Positions 25,506 through 33,796 are shown, numbered from the stretch's first letter. The stretch: 64,000 nucleotides of DNA from an uncultured Cocleimonas sp. (GCF_947495625.1 NZ_CANLZW010000003.1:1-64000), one strand, 5' to 3'. Program-made: numbers and translations. Notes: generated by a model not told the origin, from the letters alone.

Positions 25506-28088
25506 ATGAGCAATATGAAATACTGGCCGTTTCTCTCCGTTTTATTGAAAAGCTATCGCAATAGCAAATTTAGCCTATTCATGTTAATGGCATCGTTGAT
25601 TATTGCAGCGGCGGGCTTGAGTGCCGTATTGGTGATCAACAGTAGCGCTAAACAAAGCTACAGTAGCGAGCAACAATTTCTAGTTCCAAACGTTACGCAA
25701 ACGATCACTTCCAACTCATCCAATCTAAAACTCACCAAGCAAGATTATTCTGTACTCAGAGTAAAAGGCTTTAGCCAATTGATTGCAGTGGCGCAAACCA
25801 AGCAGCATATTTATACAAATAATCAAGCTGCTACTCAAGCTAGTGAAACTACCAAAGTTACCCAAAGGCGTATCGATTTCACCGGCATCGATACTTTTTC
25901 ATTGCTTAGCTTGCCTGATTTTTTAAATCCAGTAGCTTTGTCAGAGCAGTCAAATGTGGCGGCAAAAACCATTAGTAGTGCTTCGGATGATAGCAATCAA
26001 CTTATCAGGCAATTAGGCTTTGGAGAGCCCATAGCCATCTTGCATCCCCAGTTACTCGAACAGCTGCTAGGGCAATTACCCGATCAGCAGCTAGAGCCAT
26101 TTACAACCGAAGCAGGAACACCCTTACCAAAGTTCAATACTTTTGAAAGTGCAGCATTGGGCAATGACATCATTATGGATATTGCTGATCTATATCGCCT
26201 TTATCCAAATGCCGAATTATCGATGCTGCTAGTGGTTGGCGAGTTATCAAAAGCTAAACAGGACAGACTTCAAGAATCACTACCAAACCACCTTCAACTG
26301 ACAAATGCCAAAGGCGCTGAGCAAGATTCCGAACTCACCAGCAGCTTTCACTTAAACTTAATGGCAATGGCCTTGTTGATGTTCGTGGTGTGCCTTTTTA
26401 TTGTGGTCAACGCCGTTAACTTACTATTAAATTCAAGACTAAGCTGGCTGAAAATTTGTCGACAGTTAGGCATCTCAAGACTGCAATTGTTTGTCGTACA
26501 GTTGCTTGAAATTATATTACTTACCCTGTTGGCTAGTTTTATTGGTGTTGTGCTAGGTATTGAATTAGCAAAACTAGCCTCTCCCACCGTCCAGGCAACG
26601 CTTGAAAATTTATACTCTGTAGAGGTGGGCTTTGGAAAAGTATCAATTATCGGACTGCTCATCCAGGTATCCGGTATTAGCCTAGTCGGCAGTATTTGCG
26701 CCACGTTTATTCCGTTAAATAAATTAAACCATCAGTTGGCGCAAACCAAAGATGTACCGTTGTCGCTTGTTCAACAACGTTTTTGGAAGCGCATAATTTG
26801 GCTTAGTTTTGTGGTTTTTGCAGCTGCCGCCTATATAATATTAAACCACGCGCAAGCACTCTGGTTGCTACTGATTGCGACCGCATTAGTGATTTTATCC
26901 GGTTGTAGTTTGCTGCTCGCCAATTACCCCGGCATGTTGGCATTAATTCAACGCTTTATTCCTGCTCGTTTCCCCTTATTGCAAGTTAGCTCCAAACAAA
27001 GTTTAGCCTTATCAGGAAAAACCAAAATAGCCTGCTGTGCGTTTTTTATTGCAGCTACCAGCAATATTGGTATGAACTTGATGGTAGATAGTTTTCGCGG
27101 AGCAACAGTAGGATGGCTAGAGCAACGTTTGGTAGCTGACTATTATATTTATCACAATGGAGAACCAAATCTTAGTGATTTAGCGAAAGACACCGGTGTG
27201 AATGTAAAACAACGCCTAGAAAATACAATTCCTTTTCAAGGCAAACAAGTCCAGCAATTTAGCTATCCGACAGGCGAGTTGTACCAACAGGCCATGGCTT
27301 TTTATGACAAAAGCAAAGATGAAAATTTATGGAGCGAGTTTGCCTTGGGTAAAGGCGTGTTAGTTAATCAACAGTTTGCCTTCGGCTTTGATTATAAGAT
27401 TAATGATGTTGTCGAACTTCCTCATCCAGCCACAGGCGAAATCTCGTCGTACAAAATCCTGGGCATTATTTACGATTTTGGCAGCCCTTATAAGCAGGTA
27501 TTGATGCCACTAGAGATGTTTGATTTATCAAAATCGACATGCTGTATGTATGCAGTGCAAGGAGCAGAGAGTAATATTGATTTGTTACGAGAAAAAATGC
27601 TGACCGCAGGACTAGACCCTGAAGGGAAGTTACTAAAAACCGAAGAGCTGCTCGCAATATCGATGCAAGCATTTGACGACACATTTATTATCACCGATGG
27701 ACTGAATGTGGTCACACTGCTGGTAGCTGCATTGTCACTAGCGTGCGCTATTATTGTGCTGATGAATGATGTTCGTCCACAAAATATGTTGATCCGAAGT
27801 ATGGGTGTGTCTGCATTAAAAACACAGCTACTCGCCTTATTTCAATACTTATTGTTATGTTTTGTCGCCTTAATCTTTGCGACGCCTTTCGGTATTTTAT
27901 TAAGTTGGGTTTTAATTAACGATATTAATTATCAAGCGTTTTCATGGACCTATCCACTGATTATTAGTCCGATGAAGATTCTACAAATCTATGCCACCAG
28001 TTTACTGGTTGTGACCGTGGTGATTATTATTCCCATTATTCGCGCCGGTAGAAGGCCGCTCATTGAGGATATCCGATGGGTAAATTAA
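25506..28088 (+). CDS. FtsX-like permease, AttF-AttG type in one chain
   Basis: 860 aa. One helix near residues 22-45, a large periplasmic domain, three or four helices at about 280-420, a middle pair of helices (about 435-480), another periplasmic domain and a last set of helices (about 735-850). This is a duplicated FtsX/MacB-like layout, which suggests that the usual separate AttF and AttG permeases are carried on one polypeptide here. Starts one base after attE and overlaps attH by 13 nt, so the three genes form a tightly coupled operon. No breakage seen. Confidence 0.8.
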   Translation: MSNMKYWPFLSVLLKSYRNSKFSLFMLMASLIIAAAGLSAVLVINSSAKQSYSSEQQFLVPNVTQTITSNSSNLKLTKQDYSVLRVKGFSQLIAVAQTKQHIYTNNQAATQASETTKVTQRRIDFTGIDTFSLLSLPDFLNPVALSEQSNVAAKTISSASDDSNQLIRQLGFGEPIAILHPQLLEQLLGQLPDQQLEPFTTEAGTPLPKFNTFESAALGNDIIMDIADLYRLYPNAELSMLLVVGELSKAKQDRLQESLPNHLQLTNAKGAEQDSELTSSFHLNLMAMALLMFVVCLFIVVNAVNLLLNSRLSWLKICRQLGISRLQLFVVQLLEIILLTLLASFIGVVLGIELAKLASPTVQATLENLYSVEVGFGKVSIIGLLIQVSGISLVGSICATFIPLNKLNHQLAQTKDVPLSLVQQRFWKRIIWLSFVVFAAAAYIILNHAQALWLLLIATALVILSGCSLLLANYPGMLALIQRFIPARFPLLQVSSKQSLALSGKTKIACCAFFIAATSNIGMNLMVDSFRGATVGWLEQRLVADYYIYHNGEPNLSDLAKDTGVNVKQRLENTIPFQGKQVQQFSYPTGELYQQAMAFYDKSKDENLWSEFALGKGVLVNQQFAFGFDYKINDVVELPHPATGEISSYKILGIIYDFGSPYKQVLMPLEMFDLSKSTCCMYAVQGAESNIDLLREKMLTAGLDPEGKLLKTEELLAISMQAFDDTFIITDGLNVVTLLVAALSLACAIIVLMNDVRPQNMLIRSMGVSALKTQLLALFQYLLLCFVALIFATPFGILLSWVLINDINYQAFSWTYPLIISPMKILQIYATSLLVVTVVIIIPIIRAGRRPLIEDIRWVN

Positions 28089-29338
28089 ACAAGGTTTCTA
28101 GATTAGCTGTTTTTGTCATTGTGCTTGCTTTGCTTATAGTGGCAAGTAGGGCGCTACTTTTTGCCCCAAAAAGTGATCACTTAAGTAGCTCAGATGCTAC
28201 TGCTACTTCATCACAATCTTTTGGTAGAGGTTTTAGCAATACCAACCCAGAACTTTTAGGCGAAGTTGCCGACCCAAACTATAAAATAAGATTTCCCAAA
28301 GACCATTATTCCCACGATTCATTTGATATCGAATGGTGGTATTTGACTGCAAACTTGCAAGATGATGAAGGCAACGTTTATGGCTTGCAATGGACGCTGT
28401 TCCGCTTTCGAAACCCAAATGTTGCAAGTGAAAATCAAAGTATTGCTAGTGAGAACTCAATATCAGATTGGAGCAACGAGCATATTTATATGGCGCATGC
28501 TTCTGTGCACAGCGCATCACAACATTGGTTTTCAGAGAAGTTCGCACGTGGCAATGTGGGTAATGTAGGTAATGTAGGTAATGTAGGAGTAGAGCAAACG
28601 CCGTTTAAGTTATTTATTGATGATTGGCAATGGTCAAGCGCTACTACTGGTTTGTTGCCTGCGCAGTTGATCTTTAATACCAAGTTGATCAGCACCGGCG
28701 AAGAAGATTCTAAAGTGGCTGATCATCTAAACGTCCAACTAAATTTATCGAATACGGGTTCTTATGTTCTGCAAGGAAAAGACGGTTACAGTATAAAATC
28801 AGCGAATAGTAAACACGCTTCACATTATTATAGTGCGCCGTTTATTAATGTGAATGGAACCTTCACCATAAGCGAGGCGCTAACAAATTCTACCCCCAGC
28901 AACTTAGAAAAGCAGATTGCAGTTAAAGGCAACGCCTGGTTTGATCAAGAATGGACATCACAGTTATTTGACCAGGCAACATTGGGTTGGGACTGGTTTT
29001 CACTACATCTTGATAATGGCGATAAAATTATGGCATTCCGCATGCGCTTACAAGGCCAGACTGATTACATCACTGGTACATACATTGAATCCGATGGCTC
29101 AACAACAATGCTTATGCCGTCAGAGTTAGAATTGAATGCTAATGAATTAACTGCGGTGGGTAACAAAGAACTGCCCTTAAACTGGCAATTAAAAATCGAA
29201 AGCAAGGGCATAGACGTAAGCATCAAAGCGACAAAAAAGGATCAATGGAATCCTGCATCAATAGCGTATTATGAAGGAACTGTCGCTGTTAGCGGGACGC
29301 ATAAAGGCAAAGGTTTTCTGGAACTAACCGGCTATTAA
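28076..29338 (+). CDS. attH: AttH/CrtC lipocalin-like exported protein
   Basis: 420 aa. An N-terminal hydrophobic segment (about residues 9-24) serves as signal or anchor. The motif FPKDHYSHDSFDIEWWYLTANLQ and the later NAWFDQEWTSQLFDQATLGWDWFSLHLDNG pair identify the AttH / carotenoid 1,2-hydratase-like (two-lipocalin) family. In AttEFGH systems this periplasmic protein is thought to receive or deliver a hydrophobic ligand; catalysis is not shown. Residues about 160-171 contain NVGNVGNVGNVG encoded by four 9-bp tandem repeats. Confidence 0.82.
   Translation: MGKLNKVSRLAVFVIVLALLIVASRALLFAPKSDHLSSSDATATSSQSFGRGFSNTNPELLGEVADPNYKIRFPKDHYSHDSFDIEWWYLTANLQDDEGNVYGLQWTLFRFRNPNVASENQSIASENSISDWSNEHIYMAHASVHSASQHWFSEKFARGNVGNVGNVGNVGVEQTPFKLFIDDWQWSSATTGLLPAQLIFNTKLISTGEEDSKVADHLNVQLNLSNTGSYVLQGKDGYSIKSANSKHASHYYSAPFINVNGTFTISEALTNSTPSNLEKQIAVKGNAWFDQEWTSQLFDQATLGWDWFSLHLDNGDKIMAFRMRLQGQTDYITGTYIESDGSTTMLMPSELELNANELTAVGNKELPLNWQLKIESKGIDVSIKATKKDQWNPASIAYYEGTVAVSGTHKGKGFLELTGY
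28553..28588 (+). repeat. In-frame 9-bp tandem repeat in attH
   Basis: Four copies of AATGTRGGW encode Asn-Val-Gly four times. Copy number could vary without a frameshift. Confidence 0.9.
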
Positions 29339-29530
29339 TAAACAATACCTTAAGCCTATTCAAAGTTGATAAAACCCAGAGCCCTAGCTAGAGTCGATGT
29401 TAGAGGAACAGTGAGATAAAATGCTCACCCGAAAAACTCAAGTGATATCCATTCTGCTCTGACATTGATTACCGACAATTATCGACCCTGGTTGTTGAAA
29501 CTCAGCAAATAAAACATCTGGTTTTTAAAT

Positions 29531-29812
29531 ATGCATATATTACTGATTAAACTCAAACTGCAAATACCTAATTCACACTCGTTGAAGGACAAGCGACGTC
29601 AGATCAAAAGTTTAAAAGATCGACTAGGCAACCGGTTCAATGCTTCCATAGCCGAAATTGATGCCCTAGACAGCTGGCAACAAGCAGAGCTAGGTGTGTG
29701 TATGATCAGTAAGGATAAATCCTATCTGGATAAGCAGTACAGCCTGGTAGAAGCACTCGCTCTTGAATATACGGAATTGGAGCTGATCAATATGTCGCGG
29801 GAATGGTTGTGA
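29531..29812 (+). CDS. DUF503 (YlxP-like) protein
   Basis: 93 aa. The blocks HSLKDKRRQIKSLKDRLGNRFNASIAEID and WQQAELGVCMISKDKSYL match DUF503 well, with normal length. YlxP-like proteins are small and often near ribosome maturation genes (rbfA, truB), though not here. Function unknown, possibly RNA- or ribosome-linked. The ATG is preceded by an A/T-rich leader with weak ribosome binding. Convergent with the AbiE-like locus, with a long-form G6 repeat between. Confidence 0.85.
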   Translation: MHILLIKLKLQIPNSHSLKDKRRQIKSLKDRLGNRFNASIAEIDALDSWQQAELGVCMISKDKSYLDKQYSLVEALALEYTELELINMSREWL

Positions 29813-29855
29813 GATTAAATTGCAGCTTTACTTATCTTGTTGTCAGTGTGTCCGT

Positions 29856-29900
29856 GTTTTATCTGGATTTGTATGATTAAAATGACACCCCCCACCTTTT
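29856..29900 (+). repeat. Left 45-bp direct repeat of the AbiE island
   Basis: Base-for-base identical to 32194-32238. It begins GTTTTATCTGG and ends within the G6-repeat core (CACCCCCCACCTTTT on +). The two copies bracket the AbiE-like genes. Confidence 0.9.
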
Positions 29901-29966
29901 GAATGACAACTCGTTTTTGTTTTCTAAAAACGATATTGGAATTTATGCTTTGCGAGGCGGTTTTTT
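29884..29966 (-). repeat. G6 repeat, long form (copy 10)
   Basis: On the minus strand: A6 tract, CCGCCT, module GCAAAGCATAAATTCC with hairpin TCGTTTTT / AAAAACGA, GTTGTCATTC, then AAAAGGTGGGGGGTGTC. The 54-nt module is at 29901-29954 and is missing from the otherwise matching copy at 32222-32249. Confidence 0.9.
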
Positions 29967-30007
29967 GATAATTGATCCTAATGATGTCTTACTTGTAACT
30001 ACTGAAA

Positions 30008-30871
30008 TCAGCCCACTTTTAAAAAGGAATTTTTGAAAATAATGAAAAGTTCTTCGCATTGTGTGAAATTTTTATGAGTATTCCTTTCCATGTCTCTTAC
30101 AAATTGTTCTTTTTTTGCATCATTATTAAATAACTCTGTTTCAAGAAAAGCTTTTGTTTCAATGGATGCAATTTCAGATACATCATTAGCTAGCTTCATA
30201 GTGCTAGCCTTAATTTCATCCCATTCTTGCGCCTCCATGTAGCCTTGATCATACAATGCATCGAATATTTCTGGGATTTTGCTATAACTTTCAATGAGGT
30301 ATTCAAAATCAGAGGCGTCTTTTGGTCTTAACTCAATATTCCTATCGAGCCATGAAATTAGCTTAAGTAAACAAATTCCAGCAGGAGAAGCAACGGGTAT
30401 AGTTATTTTTGGGTTTTCGCTGATTTGTACTTATAATGCATCTGAAAGCGCCTCCAGAAAACCCTGCACATTCATTACTAAGTCTTGTCCAGGAGGCCAA
30501 TAAATATTGTTCTGATTATCAGCAATTTCGCCAAAAGGTATAATATCAATTTCCCAGTCTAGGCCTTCATTACTTTCTGTGTAGTGCAAGCGATGTTCTA
30601 TCTTTGCGTCTGCTTTGTAACCAGCGTCAAGTAAACAGTTTTTTAAAGCATTGAATTCATCCCAGCTTGCTACATTAATTCCAAAATCTATATCTTTTGT
30701 ACCCCGCTCTATTTTGGAACCAAAACCATGAACTAAGACTAAATCTCTTGCCATTGCGCCTATGACTAGAAAATCAATATCCAAAGCTTGAGCATGCTTG
30801 CTGATATCGACATATATTTCCACTAACCCCAGCGGAAGCTTGCCAATAATATTAACGAATGTATTTTTCAC
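30008..30871 (-). pseudogene. AbiEii-like nucleotidyltransferase toxin with in-frame stop
   Basis: One continuous reading frame of 287 codons interrupted by a single TAA at 30431-30433; the frame is the same on both sides. The first part has the nucleotidyltransferase motif GFGSKIERGTKDIDFGI (GS then DxD). After the stop it continues VQISENPKITIPVASPAG, then LKLISWLDRNIELRPKDASD, matching the rest of AbiEii-type toxins. AbiEii toxins transfer nucleotides to tRNA acceptor ends or similar targets. Here the toxin is probably inactive unless the stop is read through or the 146-aa N-terminal fragment is active. Its start lies 20 nt inside the antitoxin-like gene. Confidence 0.75.
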
Positions 30872-31919
30872 GAAGCCTCTTCGCTGTATCTAAGTTGCGT
30901 GCATCACCTGTTTCTATTAGGTCAGCATAAGTAATAATAGGTGGTGCTAAATTCGCCTGCTCAGTAGTTTCAATGTAATTTGTATCGGTTATCTTTTTAT
31001 TCCAAAATGGCTCTACTAGCTCTATTCGTATATTAGCTCTCTCATGAGGTTCTGGTTTTTTTAATCGAGCTGCTTGAAGTAGATCCTTCACATTTTCCTG
31101 ATTGATATACACAATTGCATCTTTAGGGTTAAGGTAATTATTATATTTCGCTGCTGCGATTTCCCCACCCCATTGAGCATCAAATTTTTCAAGGTTTATT
31201 GTCTCCCACCAGTAAGGATTATCCGTGGTGAACACACCTATTTTGTATTTTTCTTTTAGTTTGTAAGGATAGTCTTCTACCCATCTGTTTAATAGAAGAG
31301 CAAAGTCAGCAAGTTTGCGTTGTTTCTTATTTATCCCTTCAAGAATATATCCTTGTGCGATTAGGTCACGAATTACCCAACCCACAGCTCCCAATGCTAC
31401 CTGAGCCTGATCAGCAATTTCCCGATAGGGAGCGTTAATTAGCTCTTTATTTCTAAGAAAAGCAAAAATTATCTTCATACCCGTGGGTTGAAAGGCTTTA
31501 CCCGTTTTAGGTTTATTATCTGTTGTAATGTCTTTTTGTGGTTTATTGCCCTTAATATAAATGTAGATAGGTCTTTGGTTGATATACGCATTACCAACAG
31601 TATCAATAAACTGAATATCCGCCTCTTTTAAACGTTCGCCCATTTTAGGGTTTATATAATCAGCTACTAGCAGGCCATGGTTAGGTTCGGCAATATTTTT
31701 GACTTGGTTGATAATAGCGCCATAATTTGCTTGAGTTGCCCATTTTTTTATTTCTACATACAGCTTTATACCGTTGTCGGGCATCTGGATTAATGCATCT
31801 ATCCGTTTATCGTACTTGCTTACGTCACGATCTATAATATTCAGTTGCAAATCTGTCTCACGATAGATTGCACCAATGGCTTTATCAAGTATGTCGTATT
31901 CTTTTGTTAATAGGTCCAT
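30852..31919 (-). CDS. AbiEi-like antitoxin/regulator with nuclease-fold N-terminus
   Basis: 355 aa. N-terminal restriction-endonuclease-like region with D41 and E56-x-K58 (YVEIKK), LLVADYINPKMGERLKEADIQFIDTVGNAYIN, then a central helix-turn-helix (YREIADQAQVALGAVGWVIRDL) and a C-terminal domain. This matches long AbiEi-family antitoxins of type IV toxin-antitoxin systems, which neutralise AbiEii indirectly and repress their own promoter. It is intact, unlike the toxin gene that overlaps it by 20 nt. Repeated TGTTCAATATT sites lie just upstream. A nuclease function of the N-terminal domain is possible but unproven. Confidence 0.68.
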   Translation of the reverse strand: MDLLTKEYDILDKAIGAIYRETDLQLNIIDRDVSKYDKRIDALIQMPDNGIKLYVEIKKWATQANYGAIINQVKNIAEPNHGLLVADYINPKMGERLKEADIQFIDTVGNAYINQRPIYIYIKGNKPQKDITTDNKPKTGKAFQPTGMKIIFAFLRNKELINAPYREIADQAQVALGAVGWVIRDLIAQGYILEGINKKQRKLADFALLLNRWVEDYPYKLKEKYKIGVFTTDNPYWWETINLEKFDAQWGGEIAAAKYNNYLNPKDAIVYINQENVKDLLQAARLKKPEPHERANIRIELVEPFWNKKITDTNYIETTEQANLAPPIITYADLIETGDARNLDTAKRLREKYIR

Positions 31920-31966
31920 GGCGCTTTTATCTCTTTTCTCATACTGCTTTTATTTGGCAGTATATT

Positions 31967-32019
31967 TGTTCAATATTGTAGCATGTTCAATATTAATGAA
32001 CACTTAATTATATTGAACA
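31967..32019 (-). promoter_or_regulatory. Operator-like repeats upstream of the AbiEi-like gene
   Basis: TGTTCAATATT at 31967-31977 and again at 31984-31994 (17-bp period), and an inverted TATATTGAACA at 32009-32019. They start 48 nt before the gene, a position suited to autoregulation. Confidence 0.55.
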
Positions 32020-32193
32020 TAAGAGGCATTGAAATACATTTCCGATAGCGTTATCACTATAGTGCGCGTCAATTACTTATTAACAGAACAAAATTAACAA
32101 GTGTAAAGTGCCGAAACTATGCAAAACTAACCAATTCAGTTTAATAAGAATTGCCCTAGAGTAGAGCAAAAAATATTTTGTGATTGTTGGAAC

Positions 32194-32238
32194 GTTTTAT
32201 CTGGATTTGTATGATTAAAATGACACCCCCCACCTTTT
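32194..32238 (+). repeat. Right 45-bp direct repeat of the AbiE island
   Basis: Identical to 29856-29900. Recombination between the two would delete about 2.34 kb with both AbiE-like genes. Confidence 0.9.
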
Positions 32239-32249
32239 AGGCGGTTTTT
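32222..32249 (-). repeat. G6 repeat, short form (copy 11)
   Basis: On the minus strand AAAAACCGCCT joins directly to AAAAGGTGGGGGGTGTC. Same flanks as the long copy at 29884 but without the 54-nt module. Confidence 0.9.
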
Positions 32250-32267
32250 CAGATAATTGGATTAAGT

Positions 32268-32296
32268 AAAAAAGTGGCTATAAGTAGGGGGGTGAC
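32268..32296 (+). repeat. G6 repeat, short form (copy 12)
   Basis: A6 tract, GTGGCTAT, then AAGTAGGGGGGTGAC. Only 18 nt from the oppositely oriented copy 11. Confidence 0.85.
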
Positions 32297-32345
32297 TTAA
32301 AACAGTCGACTAAAATAAGGTCAATGGAGTCTAACCCCTTAGATG

Positions 32346-32396
32346 TATAGCGGATAAGCTGAGTGCGGCATTGAAGAGTGATAGTTTTAAGAAGTA
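32346..32396 (+). pseudogene. Fragment of a tex 3' end
   Basis: About 50 bp closely match the last codons of tex (19384-19431). Translation in frame gives ADKLSAALKSDSFKK and a stop, against [15 protein letters not shown] in the intact gene. The reading frame and stop are kept although the rest of the gene is gone, so this looks like the tail of a second, lost tex-like gene rather than a recent copy. Confidence 0.7.
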
Positions 32397-32418
32397 AGGA
32401 TGTCTTCTTAATTGATTG

Positions 32419-32502
32419 GTAGGTCGGATAAACATAGTGCCATCCGACATGACCATGTGTGATCGGGTACAAATGTCGGGTGGCGTTCCTTATCCGACCT
32501 AC
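32419..32502. repeat. Inverted pair of REP-like elements
   Basis: GTAGGTCGGATAA, a loop and CATCCGACAT, then the same in reverse (ATGTCGGGTGGC ... TTATCCGACCTAC). Each half has a GTAG head and a GTCGGAT stem like enterobacterial/pseudomonad REPs, and the two together form a BIME-like hairpin. No REP-associated transposase is in the window. Confidence 0.8.
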
Positions 32503-32536
32503 CGCGTTATTTTAAAATAGAAAAGAGATGAGCTAA

Positions 32537-33157
32537 TTAACGCTTTATTAATAGTTTTGCCATCTCTCGACCTAATAAACGGTGTGACTGTGCACTAAAA
32601 TGAACACCATCGACTGGGCTCGATTCAATAACACTACCAACATCGAAAAACTCACAGCCTAGTTCATCTGCTATTTGTGAATAACAGGCTGTGAAAGCAC
32701 GCGACTTTTCATAACCGTTTTGCCGTAACCCCAGACCATCTATGCCTTTTTCAGTTGGAGGTGGAGCCATCAAGATTACCTCAGGTGCTTTGCCCTCTAT
32801 TCCAGCATCACTTGCCTGAATCATCTGTACTAAGCGTCCCGCTGATTTCGCAATTTCCGCTGCTGAAACACAAAACCGATCTTTTAGATCATTTGTTCCC
32901 AACATCAGCAGCACTATATTCAGAGGCTTTTGTGAAAGTAGGCACGGCCTTAAATAAGAAAGACCACTCATTAATCCATCTACGGGATCATCCCAAACGG
33001 TCGTGCGACCATTCATTCCCTCTTCAACGATTTCATAATCTGCACCTAGTTCGCTTAACATCACTTGCGTCCAGCGGGTTTTATTATCAAACCGTTGAGA
33101 TGTTTCGGGATCATATCCCCAGGTATTAGAATCGCCAAAACAGAGTATTCTGATCAT
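32537..33157 (-). CDS. SGNH/GDSL hydrolase (arylesterase-like)
   Basis: 206 aa, no signal peptide. Block I ILCFGDSNTWGYDP carries the catalytic serine, block III LMLGTNDLKDRF the oxyanion asparagine, and block V SPVDGVHFSAQSHRLLG the Asp and His of the triad. The WG after the GDSN and the VVEEGMNGRTTVWDDP segment place it with the arylesterase/thioesterase-like SGNH proteins acting on small esters or acylated molecules. Natural substrate unknown. Flanked on both sides by G6 repeat copies. Confidence 0.85.
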   Translation of the reverse strand: MIRILCFGDSNTWGYDPETSQRFDNKTRWTQVMLSELGADYEIVEEGMNGRTTVWDDPVDGLMSGLSYLRPCLLSQKPLNIVLLMLGTNDLKDRFCVSAAEIAKSAGRLVQMIQASDAGIEGKAPEVILMAPPPTEKGIDGLGLRQNGYEKSRAFTACYSQIADELGCEFFDVGSVIESSPVDGVHFSAQSHRLLGREMAKLLIKR

Positions 33158-33168
33158 TGTTGCTCCTT

Positions 33169-33195
33169 AAAAGTGCCTGAAAGTAGGGGGGTGAC
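33169..33195 (+). repeat. G6 repeat, short form (copy 13)
   Basis: AAAAGTGCCTG then AAAGTAGGGGGGTGACT. Begins 12 nt upstream of the SGNH hydrolase ATG and so overlaps its leader or promoter. Confidence 0.85.
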
Positions 33196-33237
33196 TATTA
33201 AATGTTACTCATCCACGCTTTATCCCAGTAGCTATGC

Positions 33238-33663
33238 TTATTTGAAATAAAAATAGGAAATTATTAATATAATAACAACGAAAAATATTATCCATGAATC
33301 TCTTCTACGATTTTTTTTGTCGGAATGAAAAAAATCACAGCTACTACTCAAACAATCATACGGTAAAGAATTTTTACCGCTCATATCGCAAGAGTCACAA
33401 CCGCTCAAACCAAGGTCGCAATCACCACGTTGAGCAAGAAGTGGACGACGTTGTTGAATTATATCTGCTGCATCTCGACATTCATCGAAGCGTAGTCTTA
33501 TATCTTTAATACTCGCAAACACACCTTTTTCATGTATTTGCTTTTTAGAGTATTCAGAACACGAATCACCTTTATGTAGTCCACTGTGGGCGCAAGAAAA
33601 TCCTTTATGTGGAGAAATTCTTTTTTGGTAAAAAGAGATTAAGTAGACGAAGAGTTTTCTCAT
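33238..33663 (-). CDS. YidD-like cysteine-rich membrane protein (short paralogue)
   Basis: 141 aa, paralogue of the protein at 12478-13275: it shares FYQKRISPHKGFSCAHSGLH, GDSCSEYSKKQIHEKGVFAS and RGDCDLGLSGCDSCD. After the cysteine-rich linker it has a single transmembrane helix at the C-terminus (about 121-140) and stops, lacking the C-terminal domain of the longer protein. Genuine YidD has no such tail. The two genes may have arisen by duplication; both lie next to G6 repeat copies. Function unknown. Confidence 0.68.
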   Translation of the reverse strand: MRKLFVYLISFYQKRISPHKGFSCAHSGLHKGDSCSEYSKKQIHEKGVFASIKDIRLRFDECRDAADIIQQRRPLLAQRGDCDLGLSGCDSCDMSGKNSLPYDCLSSSCDFFHSDKKNRRRDSWIIFFVVIILIISYFYFK

Positions 33664-33768
33664 AGAGATATATTTATTTTAGGCTTTATTATTATTTGTC
33701 AGTGTTATTATTATATTGTGTACTAGATTAATGAGAGCTGAGCTTTAGAGAGCTAGTTTCGGATTATT

Positions 33769-33796
33769 AAAAAGTGGCTAAAAGTAGGGGGGTGAC
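33769..33796 (+). repeat. G6 repeat, short form (copy 14)
   Basis: A5 tract, GTGGCT, then AAAAGTAGGGGGGTGACC. Confidence 0.85.

Larger units (their letters stand above)
31920..32536. other. Gene-free repeat-rich spacer
   Basis: Between the AbiEi-like gene and the SGNH hydrolase. Holds the operator-like sites, one 45-bp direct repeat, two opposed G6 copies, the tex fragment and the REP pair. No complete gene seen. Confidence 0.7.
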
